Assembly (NCBI RefSeq): GCF_001517085.1
Contig: NZ_LRAC01000003.1
Coordinates: 1-64,000, forward strand
Length of the DNA stretch: 64,000 bases
Origin: Paenibacillus sp. DMB5
GTDB taxonomy: Bacteria; Bacillota; Bacilli; Paenibacillales; Paenibacillaceae
Direction: 5' to 3'
Each line of letters begins with the position of its first letter. The first letter of the stretch is position 1. Below the pieces are notes generated by a model that made no database searches, was not told the origin of the DNA, and worked only from the letters and a program-made list of their open reading frames with translations. Positions 8,137-16,225 of the stretch are shown piece by piece. The translations under genes were made by a program, and so were the position numbers.

Positions 8137-9384
8137 GTGGTTGTCTTGGCATTTTCATGGAAAAGGAATCTGATCGTGCTCTGGATAGGGGTGTTTTTCT
8201 GCAGCACCGCCTACTCGATTTCGATTCCGTTCCTCTCGATTTTTCTTAGTGACCAGCTCGGAGTTACCAGTCATCTGGAAATCTGGTCGGGAGTGAGCTT
8301 CGGGATTACCTTTCTCGCGAGCGCGCTGATCTCGCCTTACTGGGGGTCTCTGGCTGACAAATACGGGCGCAAGCCGATGCTGATCCGCTCGGGCTTCAGT
8401 CTGGCTGCACTTTATCTGATTAATTACTTTGTTCATGACCCGTATGTGTTTCTGATTGTGCGTGTGCTTCAGGGGCTGCTGGCCGGATTTGTTCCGGCGG
8501 CAATTGCGATGGTGGCGACCAATACGCCGGAGGAAAAGACCGGCTATGCGCTGAGCATTATGTCAACAGCGGGAGCAACAGGCAGCATTATCGGCCCGCT
8601 GATCGGCGGGGTGGTGAGCTATTATTCGAGCAACCGCGATGCGTTTCTGTTCTCGGCGGCCATTGTGCTCGTGTCAGCGCTGATCGCCACCTTTTTTGCC
8701 AGGGAGGAGAACTTTAACCGTTCCGCGGCAAGATCGCGTGTCAGCGATGACATCAGGGAGGCAGTTAAAAATAAAGCGTTCATTACGCTGCTGTCACTTG
8801 CGGGAATCAGCACCTTCTCGGTTATGATTCTGGAGCCGCTGCTGCCGATTTATCTGCTGGATATGGGGATTTCAAGGAACACGGCATCGCTTAGCTCGGG
8901 GATTGTTTTCTCTGCTGTCGGCATAGCGACGGTAATAATGGCTCCGCAGTGGGGGCGGATCGGCAGCCGTAAGGGCTTCGGGTTTATTTTGTTCATCGGC
9001 CTGATCGGCGGCGGGATCGGCAACATCCTGCAATATTTCGTGTCCGGCTATGTGGAGTTTGCCATTCTGCGGTTTGTCTACGGCCTGTTCTATGCGGGAG
9101 TGCTGCCTTCAGTCAATGCAATGATTGTCCAGACGATTGAACCGGGCTTCCGCGGCCGCGCGTTCGGCCTGAATCAGGCAGCCTCGCAGCTTGCGACCAT
9201 GGCCGGGCCGATCATCGGAGGGCTGCTGGGTGCGTTCATTCCGATCCGCTGGGTATTCGTTATTAACGGGATGATGCTGCTTGCGGCAGCGCTGCTGGTC
9301 AAGCTGCAGAACCTGGAGGCCAAGGTTGGTGAAGCACGTGCCCACGGGGAAGCAGCAGATGCGCAGGCAAGCGGAAATATCTAA
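8137..9384 (+). CDS. MFS multidrug efflux transporter (DHA1 family)
   Basis: A 12-helix major facilitator of about 415 residues, similar to drug:H+ antiporters such as MdtG/PmrA. The loop 2-3 signature GSLADKYGRKPM is clear, and its half-repeat after helix 8 appears as PQWGRIGSRKG. A motif-C-like GPLIGG lies in helix 5. The hydrophilic C-terminal tail is Ala-rich. The start is uncertain: GTG at 8137 lies 2 nt after AAGGGA, whereas TTG at 8146 is better spaced (11 nt). No regulator gene is adjacent, and substrates cannot be inferred from sequence. A long hairpin after the gene separates it from the convergent acidic-protein genes. Confidence 0.88.
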   Translation: MVVLAFSWKRNLIVLWIGVFFCSTAYSISIPFLSIFLSDQLGVTSHLEIWSGVSFGITFLASALISPYWGSLADKYGRKPMLIRSGFSLAALYLINYFVHDPYVFLIVRVLQGLLAGFVPAAIAMVATNTPEEKTGYALSIMSTAGATGSIIGPLIGGVVSYYSSNRDAFLFSAAIVLVSALIATFFAREENFNRSAARSRVSDDIREAVKNKAFITLLSLAGISTFSVMILEPLLPIYLLDMGISRNTASLSSGIVFSAVGIATVIMAPQWGRIGSRKGFGFILFIGLIGGGIGNILQYFVSGYVEFAILRFVYGLFYAGVLPSVNAMIVQTIEPGFRGRAFGLNQAASQLATMAGPIIGGLLGAFIPIRWVFVINGMMLLAAALLVKLQNLEAKVGEARAHGEAADAQASGNI

Positions 9385-9397
9385 AATAAAGATAACA

Positions 9398-9446
9398 AAA
9401 GGCCAAAAGCACCGGGAAAACGTTTCCGGATTTGCTTTTGGCCTTT
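9398..9446. terminator. Bidirectional hairpin terminator
   Basis: AAAGGCCAAAAGC and GCTTTTGGCCTTT form a perfect 13-bp outer stem, with an inner CCGGGAAA/TTTCCGG stem. The element sits between the MFS gene and the convergent acidic-protein gene. Confidence 0.75.
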
Positions 9447-9486
9447 GCACATTAACGTTTAAACATCTTTAATTGAAGCTCCTTGA

Positions 9487-10089
9487 CTAATCCTCTTCAC
9501 CTGTAGAGCCGTTCAGCAGATCGGTTCCGGGCATAACATCAACCGGAGGGGCGGCCGGGTCTACCGCAGTGCCGGGCTGCAGCTCATCGGCATCCGGAAC
9601 ATCCTCCAGCGGCTGCACTTCCTCATCGCTCTCCTCGTCATCGGCATAGTCGATTACACTGCCGGTTAAACCGGCTGCTCCTGCGGCGAAAAGTGAGTCG
9701 GATTCCAGCAGCTCGTCCCGCTGCGGGGCAGGAGAAGCAATGATGCTGTTATCCCGGTCGGCCCTGCGGCCAAGCGCCGGCTGAGGCTCGTTTACACCGA
9801 TATCGGCGGCGAGGATGGAGTCGCCTTCAAGCGCCGGATCAGCTCCTTCATCCGCTATGCCGTCAACATAATCAACAGGTCTTTCATGAATAGGCTCATG
9901 GCTGGCCAGTGATGACTCCAGCGGCTGGCGCTCCACATCCAGAGTTACACCGCTTACGCCCTGCTCCGTAATAGTGCCGAGAGGGCGCCGGTCCTCAAGC
10001 GGAATATCCTGTTCCGGGGGGGCGTCGCCCATTTTCTGATAGCGCTCATATGCAAAATCGGCTTCAGTTTTGTTGAACTCATTACCCAT
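9487..10089 (-). CDS. Acidic, probably disordered hypothetical protein
   Basis: I do not recognise a family. The 200-residue product is strongly acidic and Pro/Ala/Asp/Glu-rich, with no cysteine, no hydrophobic segment and few aromatic residues, so it is probably disordered and soluble. Short self-similar pieces recur (LEGDSILAAD and LESDSLFAAG). Only the N-terminus (MGNEFNKTEADFAYERYQ) looks like a folded or binding helix. The ATG follows AAGGAGCTGAACGGCT. A 59-residue acidic gene lies 20 bp upstream in the same direction, so the two form a small operon. An adaptor or a desiccation/stress-type hydrophilic protein is conceivable but unsupported. Confidence 0.7.
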   Translation of the reverse strand: MGNEFNKTEADFAYERYQKMGDAPPEQDIPLEDRRPLGTITEQGVSGVTLDVERQPLESSLASHEPIHERPVDYVDGIADEGADPALEGDSILAADIGVNEPQPALGRRADRDNSIIASPAPQRDELLESDSLFAAGAAGLTGSVIDYADDEESDEEVQPLEDVPDADELQPGTAVDPAAPPVDVMPGTDLLNGSTGEED

Positions 10090-10109
10090 AGCCGTTCAGC
10101 TCCTTAGAT

Positions 10110-10289
10110 TTAAGTCTGCCCCTCTTTGGGGACAGCGTGATTAATGGCAGCTTTCTGCTCCTCATCCCGTAGTGCACCGGGATAAGAGCCTTCCTGAAAC
10201 AAGCCGAAATCCTCATCTATATCCCGCTCGGTTACGAGCCCGTCGTCATCCCGTTCCGCGCTGGCATCAGATTTCCTTTTGTCAGTCAT
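10110..10289 (-). CDS. Small acidic protein, 59 residues
   Basis: This short frame begins MTDKRKSDASAERDDD and ends KEGQT. Its ribosome binding site TAAGGAGG is well placed, 7 nt before ATG. The product is hydrophilic and highly charged, with one aromatic patch (FGLFQEGSYPG) that could be a binding motif. The stop codon lies 20 bp before the start of the 200-residue acidic gene, whose ribosome binding site sits in that gap, so cotranscription is likely. No family is recognised. Confidence 0.65.
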   Translation of the reverse strand: MTDKRKSDASAERDDDGLVTERDIDEDFGLFQEGSYPGALRDEEQKAAINHAVPKEGQT

Positions 10290-10535
10290 AGCCGGACCTC
10301 CTTACCCGTGATCTATAGTAATTCTATACCCGATTAATTGGCTGCGAATCTGCGCCTCCCGGGCTTGGCAGGGCATTCTTAATATATTCATTCTCCAGAA
10401 TGATTAACCGTGCCGATAATAAAAACAGGGTTTTCACTGAATTTTGCCGATAGAGGCAGGGAAAGTGCGAAGGTTGTCGAAAGTAAGAATCATACGAACT
10501 ATTAAAATCCAACTTATGATTTATTGAGGTGTCTA

Positions 10536-12434
10536 ATGAAGCTGTCATCACCAAAGAGAGTGGCCGCCATATTCATGCTTCTGCTCTTGACCGTTCTGGT
10601 GACTGCAGGGATCGCGATCGGGCGGAGCGGTGAACAGGATATCGTCCTGCCGGAATGGGAGCTGAAATGGGCGCAATCCGGGGAGGAGACTGTTGCTGAA
10701 GCAGCAGCTGCCCCGCAGGAGGAATGGATGAAATGTTCTGCGGATACAGCAAGACCGCTGCCTCCCGCAGATGTTGACGCAGCCTGGCTGCGCTTTGAAA
10801 TACCGCCAATGCAGACAGATTCAGCGCTGCTTATTGATAAAGTATACGGAACAACGCTTAAGGCTTACCGCAATAATACGCTCATCTACGATTCGAGGCA
10901 GAACGTTAATTTTAGCGGCAGTAAAGTGCTGATTCCGTTAACAGCAACGCCGGGTGACGGACCGCTGTATCTGTGGAGCAGCGGAGGGGACAGGGGCTTC
11001 GGGGTAGGGGGGCAGATCAGAGCGGGAGATTATGATGGTCTAATGTCTCTTTATGTCAAACATGACCTGGTGGATGTGATCCTGGGGACCTCACTCATTT
11101 TTATGGCTGCTGTCCTGCTGGTATGTTTATTTTTTATACGGGTGCAGACATTGTCCGGCGGGTACTACCTGGTGCTGGTGATTCTTGCTTTCGGCGTGCT
11201 GTTTATTACGTACTCCCCGTTTCTGTCGCTTGTTCTGGGCAGCAGGGAGCGGCTGGTCGAAGCCAGCTTTGATACGGCATTATTTATCCTGCTGCCGGCC
11301 TTTACCTTATATTTCGAACGGATTTTCGGACCCGGCAAAGGCCGGCATCTTGTCCGCTTCCGCAATATTCAGCTGGGGTACTCATGTTTTTGCTTTGTGT
11401 TTTTGCTGGTGAATGCCCTGCTGTCCTTCCGGCTGGACAAGCTGTATGTGATCATGACGGTGAATGTGCTAGGGGTGCTGATGATTGTTCAGCTGGCATA
11501 TCTGCTGGGGCTGGCTGTGGTATATGCTTATAGAGGAAATAAGGATGCAGCTATTTTCTCCACCGGTTTCGCCATCTTTGCGGTCATTTCGCTCAGCGAG
11601 CTGGTATTGTATTTTACATCCGCAGACTCTTTCCATCTTTTTTGGTGGAAGTGGGGCGTGGTGGCGTTTATCCTCTCTCTGATCATCATTCTCGGCCGGG
11701 GCTTTGCCAGAAACTACGAGCAGGCGCTCGCCTATTCCCGTGAACTGGAGCAGTTCAACAATACTGCACAGCGCTCGGAAAAAATGGAGATCATCAGCGA
11801 GCTTGCTGCCTCTGTAGCACATGAGGTACGCAATCCGCTGCAGGTGACGCGCGGGTTCCTGCAGATTCTGGGTGAACGCTCCGGTCGTAAAGAGAAGGAA
11901 TATCTCGATATGGCGGTACAGGAGCTGGACCGGGCCTCCCTGATCATTACAGACTTCCTCACCTTTGCCAAGCCCGGACTGGAGGAAGTGGATGTATTCG
12001 AGCTGTCCGGGGAGCTGCGGCATGTGGCCGGCATCCTGGTGCCGCTGGCTAATCTGCAGGGCGGTACCATTGAACTAAAGCTGCAGGAAGGGCTTTATGT
12101 GCTGGGCAGTCCCGCCAAGTTCAAGCAGGCCTTCATTAATCTGATCAAGAACAGTGTGGAATCGCTGCACGAAGAAGGGCTGATTACGGTGTCAGCCTGG
12201 AAATCGGGCCAGCATATCATCATTAGTGTGAAGGATAACGGGGAGGGCATGAAGCCGAGCGAGCTGTCCCGCCTGGGCGAGCCGTATTATTCCAATAAAA
12301 CCAAGGGAACAGGCCTGGGGCTGATGGTTACCTTCCGGATCGTCGAAGCGATGAACGGCACCATTCATTTTCACAGTAAAAAAGGCCAGGGAACCGAGGT
12401 TATCGTAAAATTACCAGCGGATCACAGTAAATAG
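10536..12434 (+). CDS. Multi-membrane sensor histidine kinase (first of a tandem pair)
   Basis: The 632-residue product has an N-terminal signal-anchor, an extracytoplasmic domain (about 25-165), seven predicted membrane segments (about 170-385) and a cytoplasmic kinase core. The layout matches 7TMR-DISM sensors fused to HisKA/HATPase_c. The phosphoacceptor is His429 in SVAHEVRNPLQ; the ATPase has the N box (NLIKNSVESL), the G1 box DNGEGM and the G2 box KGTGLGL. The core resembles orphan sporulation kinases (KinA/KinB type) that feed Spo0F. ATG at 10536 follows GAGGTG. There is no response regulator gene beside it, and a paralogue with His at the same number follows 111 bp downstream. Confidence 0.9.
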   Translation: MKLSSPKRVAAIFMLLLLTVLVTAGIAIGRSGEQDIVLPEWELKWAQSGEETVAEAAAAPQEEWMKCSADTARPLPPADVDAAWLRFEIPPMQTDSALLIDKVYGTTLKAYRNNTLIYDSRQNVNFSGSKVLIPLTATPGDGPLYLWSSGGDRGFGVGGQIRAGDYDGLMSLYVKHDLVDVILGTSLIFMAAVLLVCLFFIRVQTLSGGYYLVLVILAFGVLFITYSPFLSLVLGSRERLVEASFDTALFILLPAFTLYFERIFGPGKGRHLVRFRNIQLGYSCFCFVFLLVNALLSFRLDKLYVIMTVNVLGVLMIVQLAYLLGLAVVYAYRGNKDAAIFSTGFAIFAVISLSELVLYFTSADSFHLFWWKWGVVAFILSLIIILGRGFARNYEQALAYSRELEQFNNTAQRSEKMEIISELAASVAHEVRNPLQVTRGFLQILGERSGRKEKEYLDMAVQELDRASLIITDFLTFAKPGLEEVDVFELSGELRHVAGILVPLANLQGGTIELKLQEGLYVLGSPAKFKQAFINLIKNSVESLHEEGLITVSAWKSGQHIIISVKDNGEGMKPSELSRLGEPYYSNKTKGTGLGLMVTFRIVEAMNGTIHFHSKKGQGTEVIVKLPADHSK

Positions 12435-12545
12435 AAAAGATTTGATAAAAAATGGGTATTTTAAAGGGATAAGGGCATTGCTGGGCGAAATACTAGCTGT
12501 GATCTGTCCCGCATTTATACCAATACATTCTCTTGGGGTGCTTGC

Positions 12546-14462
12546 ATGCGCTTGATCGGTAAAAGTGTACATATTACAGCGATGCTGCTGCTGATGATGT
12601 TGACGTTCGTCTCATTGTCAGCCTCCGGGGAAGGGCATTATGCTGCAAATAAAATAACAGAATGGCAGATGCAGTGGAACAAGAGCCTGGGCGATACAGG
12701 CCTTGAAGTCCCGGACGGGGATCAGGGAGCTTGGTTCAACAGCGGAACGGCCAATCCTGCAGGCGATCTTCCGGACGGGCTATCCTCCGCGTGGACCCGT
12801 ATCCAGCTTCCGGCCTTTCACTATGTATCGCCTGCCGTTTACATCGAAAAGCTCTATGCCTTGCATATCAAGGTATTTGTAGAGGACCGGCTTGTGCTGG
12901 AGGGGGACCGCAGCTACATTAAGGACAACTATTCCCTGCTTGTACCGCTCAGGGGCGAGGATAACGGTAAAACCATGTATATCTGGACTTCGACGCTCCA
13001 GGACCGGATCGGAATCAAAGATTCAATCGTGATTGGCGAGCATAGCGAGCTGATCCGCAATTTTGTCAAAAACGGGCTCATTGATGTCATTCTCGGCGGC
13101 TCTTTTATTTTTGTGGCGCTGGTTCTGTTTATGTGCGGTTTTTTTCTGGACAGGGAGCATTTTTCGATTGCCGTGTCTTTATCCATTGTCATTGCGGCCA
13201 CGGGTATATTGGCAATTACCTATTCGCCCTTTATTTATACGTTTTACAGTCAATACGGAGCGTTAAGTATCATCTTTCTGGATCTGGGGCTGCTGTCACT
13301 GCTGCCGGCGCTTACGTTTTTGTTTGAGAAAATATTCGGCAGCGGCCGCTTCGCCATCATCCGGCGGTTCCGCATTTTTCAGACGGCCTACTCCGCGTTC
13401 TGCATTCTGTGCCTGATCATTAATACACTGGCAGACAACCGCTTTGTGGAGTTCTATTATTTTGTCTCTACTACGGTAATCGGTTTTATTATGATTGCCC
13501 AGTTTGTCCTGCTCATTGCCTGTGTAATCTTCTTTTCGCTAAAAAAGAACAAGGACGCGATTACCTTTGCGATAGGCTTCGGTACAGCCGCCTTAACAGG
13601 GGTAGCCGAACTGGTCTGGTATTATATCAACAATGGTGACTACGATCTGTTCTACTGGAAATGGGCGCTGGTTGTGTTCATTCTTTCACTGATTGTCATT
13701 CTGGGCCGCAGGCTGGCTTTGAACCACCGGCAGGTAGTCAAATATTCAAGGGAGCTGGAGCTGTTCAATAACGAGCTGCAGCGTTCCGAAAAAATGGAAA
13801 TCATCAGTGAGCTTGCAGCCTCAGTAGCTCATGAGGTGCGTAATCCGCTGCAGGTGACAAGAGGATTTCTGCAGCTTCTCAGTGAGAAGGCAAGCGGCAG
13901 TGAGGAACAGTATTTATCCATGGCGCTGAGTGAGCTGGACCGTGCAGCTAATATCATTACGGATTTTCTGACCTTTGCCAAACCTGAATTCGAGCAGATT
14001 TCGATACTGAATGTCAGGGAGGAGTTCAAGCATATCGAAAGCATTATGCTGCCGCTATGCCATCTGAACGGGGGTAAAATGCTCATGCAGGCCGGAGAAG
14101 GCTTGTGGGTCAAAGGCAACTCCTCCAAGTTCAAGCAGGCTTTTATCAATATTATCAAGAACAGCATTGAATCGCTCGGAGATGAAGGCACCATACAGAT
14201 GATCGCTTACGGTGTCGGTGATTATGTGTATATTCATATTCAGGACGACGGAGAGGGAATGGACAGCGAGGTGCTGAACCGGCTTGGTGAGCCGTATTTC
14301 TCGAATAAAACGAAGGGAACGGGCCTTGGCCTTATGGTGACCTTCCGGATCATTGAAGCGATGGCGGGCGAAATCCGTTTTGAAAGCCAAAAAGGAGCCG
14401 GAACCGAATCCGTTACGACTTTGCCATTGGCAAAGCCTCCGGAAGGTTCAGGCTCCCTGTGA
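12546..14462 (+). CDS. Multi-membrane sensor histidine kinase (second of a tandem pair)
   Basis: A 638-residue paralogue of the preceding gene with the same order: signal segment, extracytoplasmic domain, seven membrane helices, then HisKA with His429 (SVAHEVRNPLQ) and a HATPase domain (NIIKNSIESL, DDGEGM, KGTGLGL). The kinase halves are nearly identical in places, while the extracytoplasmic halves have diverged, as expected if each copy reads a different or refined signal. The gene ends only 21 bp from the stop of the convergent NHLP-leader precursor gene. Because the sensory part is large and membrane-embedded, a hydrophobic signal such as a lipidated peptide is a reasonable guess, but it is only inference. 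No cognate regulator is adjacent. Confidence 0.9.
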   Translation: MRLIGKSVHITAMLLLMMLTFVSLSASGEGHYAANKITEWQMQWNKSLGDTGLEVPDGDQGAWFNSGTANPAGDLPDGLSSAWTRIQLPAFHYVSPAVYIEKLYALHIKVFVEDRLVLEGDRSYIKDNYSLLVPLRGEDNGKTMYIWTSTLQDRIGIKDSIVIGEHSELIRNFVKNGLIDVILGGSFIFVALVLFMCGFFLDREHFSIAVSLSIVIAATGILAITYSPFIYTFYSQYGALSIIFLDLGLLSLLPALTFLFEKIFGSGRFAIIRRFRIFQTAYSAFCILCLIINTLADNRFVEFYYFVSTTVIGFIMIAQFVLLIACVIFFSLKKNKDAITFAIGFGTAALTGVAELVWYYINNGDYDLFYWKWALVVFILSLIVILGRRLALNHRQVVKYSRELELFNNELQRSEKMEIISELAASVAHEVRNPLQVTRGFLQLLSEKASGSEEQYLSMALSELDRAANIITDFLTFAKPEFEQISILNVREEFKHIESIMLPLCHLNGGKMLMQAGEGLWVKGNSSKFKQAFINIIKNSIESLGDEGTIQMIAYGVGDYVYIHIQDDGEGMDSEVLNRLGEPYFSNKTKGTGLGLMVTFRIIEAMAGEIRFESQKGAGTESVTTLPLAKPPEGSGSL

Positions 14463-14483
14463 AGTCAGAGGCGTGATGTATGC

Positions 14484-14723
14484 TTACCAGGAACCGAGGG
14501 TTGTGACATCCGTTTTCATAACACCGGAGGACGGATTTGGAGGAATAACCAGATAGAACTCATTGGAGCCTTCCTCGACCGTTTTGAGTGTAATATGATC
14601 AGGCAGATTGATACCTAGTGCTTCTCTGAGAGCTTCTTTCGGATCGGTAAGCAGCTTAGCTTTGAAACCCGGATCTTCCCATGCCTTCTGAATCACTTGA
14701 TTCTTAAAAATCGCCTCTGACAC
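14484..14723 (-). CDS. NHLP-leader RiPP-like precursor peptide ending in Trp
   Basis: Starting at GTG (14721-14723) behind GAAGGGTG, the product has 79 residues. Residues 9-62 match the nitrile-hydratase-like leader peptide pattern: a helix with QKAWEDPGFKAKLLTDPKEA, then LGINLPDHITLKTVEE and the strand FYLVIPP. NHLP leaders serve as recognition sequences for peptide-modifying enzymes. The putative core after PSSG is short, VMKTDVTTLGSW, with Trp79 as the very last residue. There is no double-glycine site. The upstream neighbour in the same direction is an isoprenoid-synthase-fold enzyme, suggesting prenylation of the terminal tryptophan as ComQ does to ComX. A longer frame from 14777 lacks a ribosome binding site. 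Confidence 0.8.
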   Translation of the reverse strand: MSEAIFKNQVIQKAWEDPGFKAKLLTDPKEALREALGINLPDHITLKTVEEGSNEFYLVIPPNPSSGVMKTDVTTLGSW

Positions 14724-14745
14724 AATAATCACCCTTCCCCGAAAT

Positions 14746-14757
14746 GGTAATATTACC
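14746..14757. promoter_or_regulatory. Perfect 12-bp palindrome upstream of the NHLP precursor gene
   Basis: GGTAATATTACC lies about 10 nt upstream of the ribosome binding site of the precursor gene, in the 71-bp gap after the synthase gene. It could be an operator or a small RNA hairpin. Confidence 0.4.
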
Positions 14758-14794
14758 CCGTAAGCATACCATAGCATTTTATTTGAATCTATGA

Positions 14795-15772
14795 CTATTT
14801 TTGGTTGTTATCCGAATTAATGGGGCGCGGATTTTCATTCATATGCCTGGAAATCCAGTACTGTAACCCGCCTTGCTGCAGAAGTGCCTTTTCCGCTTCA
14901 ATCGCTGCGGCAATCTGCCGGAGGTTGCCCGCAAGCATCTGATGGAATGCAGTGAGTCCGTGAATGCGGAAAACGCCCGAGGTCAGCCGTTCATGGTTGG
15001 CTGCTGCCGTTGCTGCATACTCCATAAGTCCGCCGGATGTATAGATAAATGCCCTTACTTCGTCCGGAGTAAGAACGGCTCTGTCATCCTGCGGGTGCAG
15101 GCGGTGGCGGACCAGAGACAACAGGCAGTTATAGCTGCCATCAGCCAGATCCTCTTCCCAGTCCTCATAATCGTCGAGCATCTGCAGGGTGATCAGCACT
15201 TCCTGCACTGCTTCTTCTGCAGCGGCAATAGAGGACTCCTTGCCGGCGAGCAGCAGGGCGGCTATGGCAGACAGCTTTAGAGGGGCTGCTTTGCCGGCAA
15301 TCCGGCTCCGGTCGTTAAAGTAATAATCTCCTCCGATTTCTCCGCTGACGCTGTCTGACCACTCGAAGAGATAACGTTTGAAATGCGTCCAGAAGGGCGA
15401 TTCTGCAGGGAAGAGCGGACGGTAAAGCTCCAGAAACTCCGCATACAGCAGATTCGCAAGCGGCAGCAGTTCTGCTGCAGAGCTGCGCCGGTTGTCCATC
15501 AGATCATCCTGCAGGAAGAAGTAGAGCATCAGAAGAACATTGCCTGAGGACATACTATGCGTCTGCCCTGCATCAAGCCCGTATTCACTGCGGAGCCAGA
15601 ACGGGAGGAGATAGCAGATATAATTCTTTTTGCTGCGGGCCTCAAAGACATCGAACTGTTCAAGATAGGCCAGCCCGCGGGAGTCCAGCGGCTCCGGAAA
15701 TCCGGAAATGATCGCCTTGCATTCCTGAAATACCGCCCGGAGCTCCTGTTCATAATCGTTAAGCCAATCCAT
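14795..15772 (-). CDS. Class I isoprenoid synthase-fold enzyme, ComQ-like in role
   Basis: This protein of 325 residues is all-helical in composition, with two aspartate-rich motifs typical of class I prenyl/terpene synthases. These are DDLMD (Asp89, Asp90, Asp93) and DDYED (Asp200, Asp201, Asp204), the latter followed by WEED. Such motifs bind Mg2+ and the diphosphate of an isoprenoid substrate. ATG at 15770-15772 is preceded by CAGGGGA; an upstream GTG is poorly placed. The gene is the first of a pair with the NHLP precursor 71 bp downstream. ComQ, which geranylates or farnesylates Trp of ComX, has the same fold, and a peptide prenyltransferase is my preferred reading. A free terpene or chain-length synthase remains possible. 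Confidence 0.75.
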   Translation of the reverse strand: MDWLNDYEQELRAVFQECKAIISGFPEPLDSRGLAYLEQFDVFEARSKKNYICYLLPFWLRSEYGLDAGQTHSMSSGNVLLMLYFFLQDDLMDNRRSSAAELLPLANLLYAEFLELYRPLFPAESPFWTHFKRYLFEWSDSVSGEIGGDYYFNDRSRIAGKAAPLKLSAIAALLLAGKESSIAAAEEAVQEVLITLQMLDDYEDWEEDLADGSYNCLLSLVRHRLHPQDDRAVLTPDEVRAFIYTSGGLMEYAATAAANHERLTSGVFRIHGLTAFHQMLAGNLRQIAAAIEAEKALLQQGGLQYWISRHMNENPRPINSDNNQK

Positions 15773-15889
15773 AGGTTTGTCCCCTGTCACTATAAGGATT
15801 GTATGTAAATCATTAGCTGTAGGTTAATCTGATTGTATGCCGCAATAACGTCTTTTTCAATTAGAACTTGAGAGGGGGAATGAAGCTGG

Positions 15890-16213
15890 ATGGAATGGTA
15901 TACATTCGGGCAAATGCTGATGCAGATCCGCCTCGGGCAGAAGGCAGTCACACCTGACGGACGCACCGTAATCCGCACTTCCGGCGGACTGGTCTGGCAG
16001 GAGGGCAGGCTCGCCGGTGCTGTGGTTGAAATCAGGGATTACCTGTTCTCCGACATCTGGACGATAACCCGGGATGAAGAAAGCGGGCTGGAGGCCGCGG
16101 ACCGGGAGACGCATGAACGCAGGGAGCGTGAAATGCTGGTGAACCAGTATGAGGAAGCGCGGCAGATGTTTCTTGAGAGAAGGAAAGACCCGGCAGAAGA
16201 AGCCGGGCCTTAA
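15890..16213 (+). CDS. Hypothetical protein, 107 residues
   Basis: I do not recognise this protein. ATG at 15890 follows GAGAGGGGG at a rather long spacing. The N-terminal half is a small beta-rich unit (VTPDGRTVIRTSGGLVWQ) and the C-terminal half is a charged helix (residues 64-107, many Glu and Arg), probably a coiled coil. There is no signal peptide or membrane segment. It is divergent from the isoprenoid synthase gene with about 117 bp between, and convergent with the hexosaminidase gene. A GC-rich stem (16189-16207) inside its last codons could terminate either transcript. Confidence 0.65.
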   Translation: MEWYTFGQMLMQIRLGQKAVTPDGRTVIRTSGGLVWQEGRLAGAVVEIRDYLFSDIWTITRDEESGLEAADRETHERREREMLVNQYEEARQMFLERRKDPAEEAGP

Positions 16214-16225
16214 GCGGTTCTGCTT

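Noticed and set aside
15890-16213. Assignment of the 107-residue protein to the DUF2829/anti-defence Tad2 type
   Set aside because: Only a short N-terminal resemblance (FGQMLMQIRLGQK) is seen and the conserved tryptophan pattern is missing.
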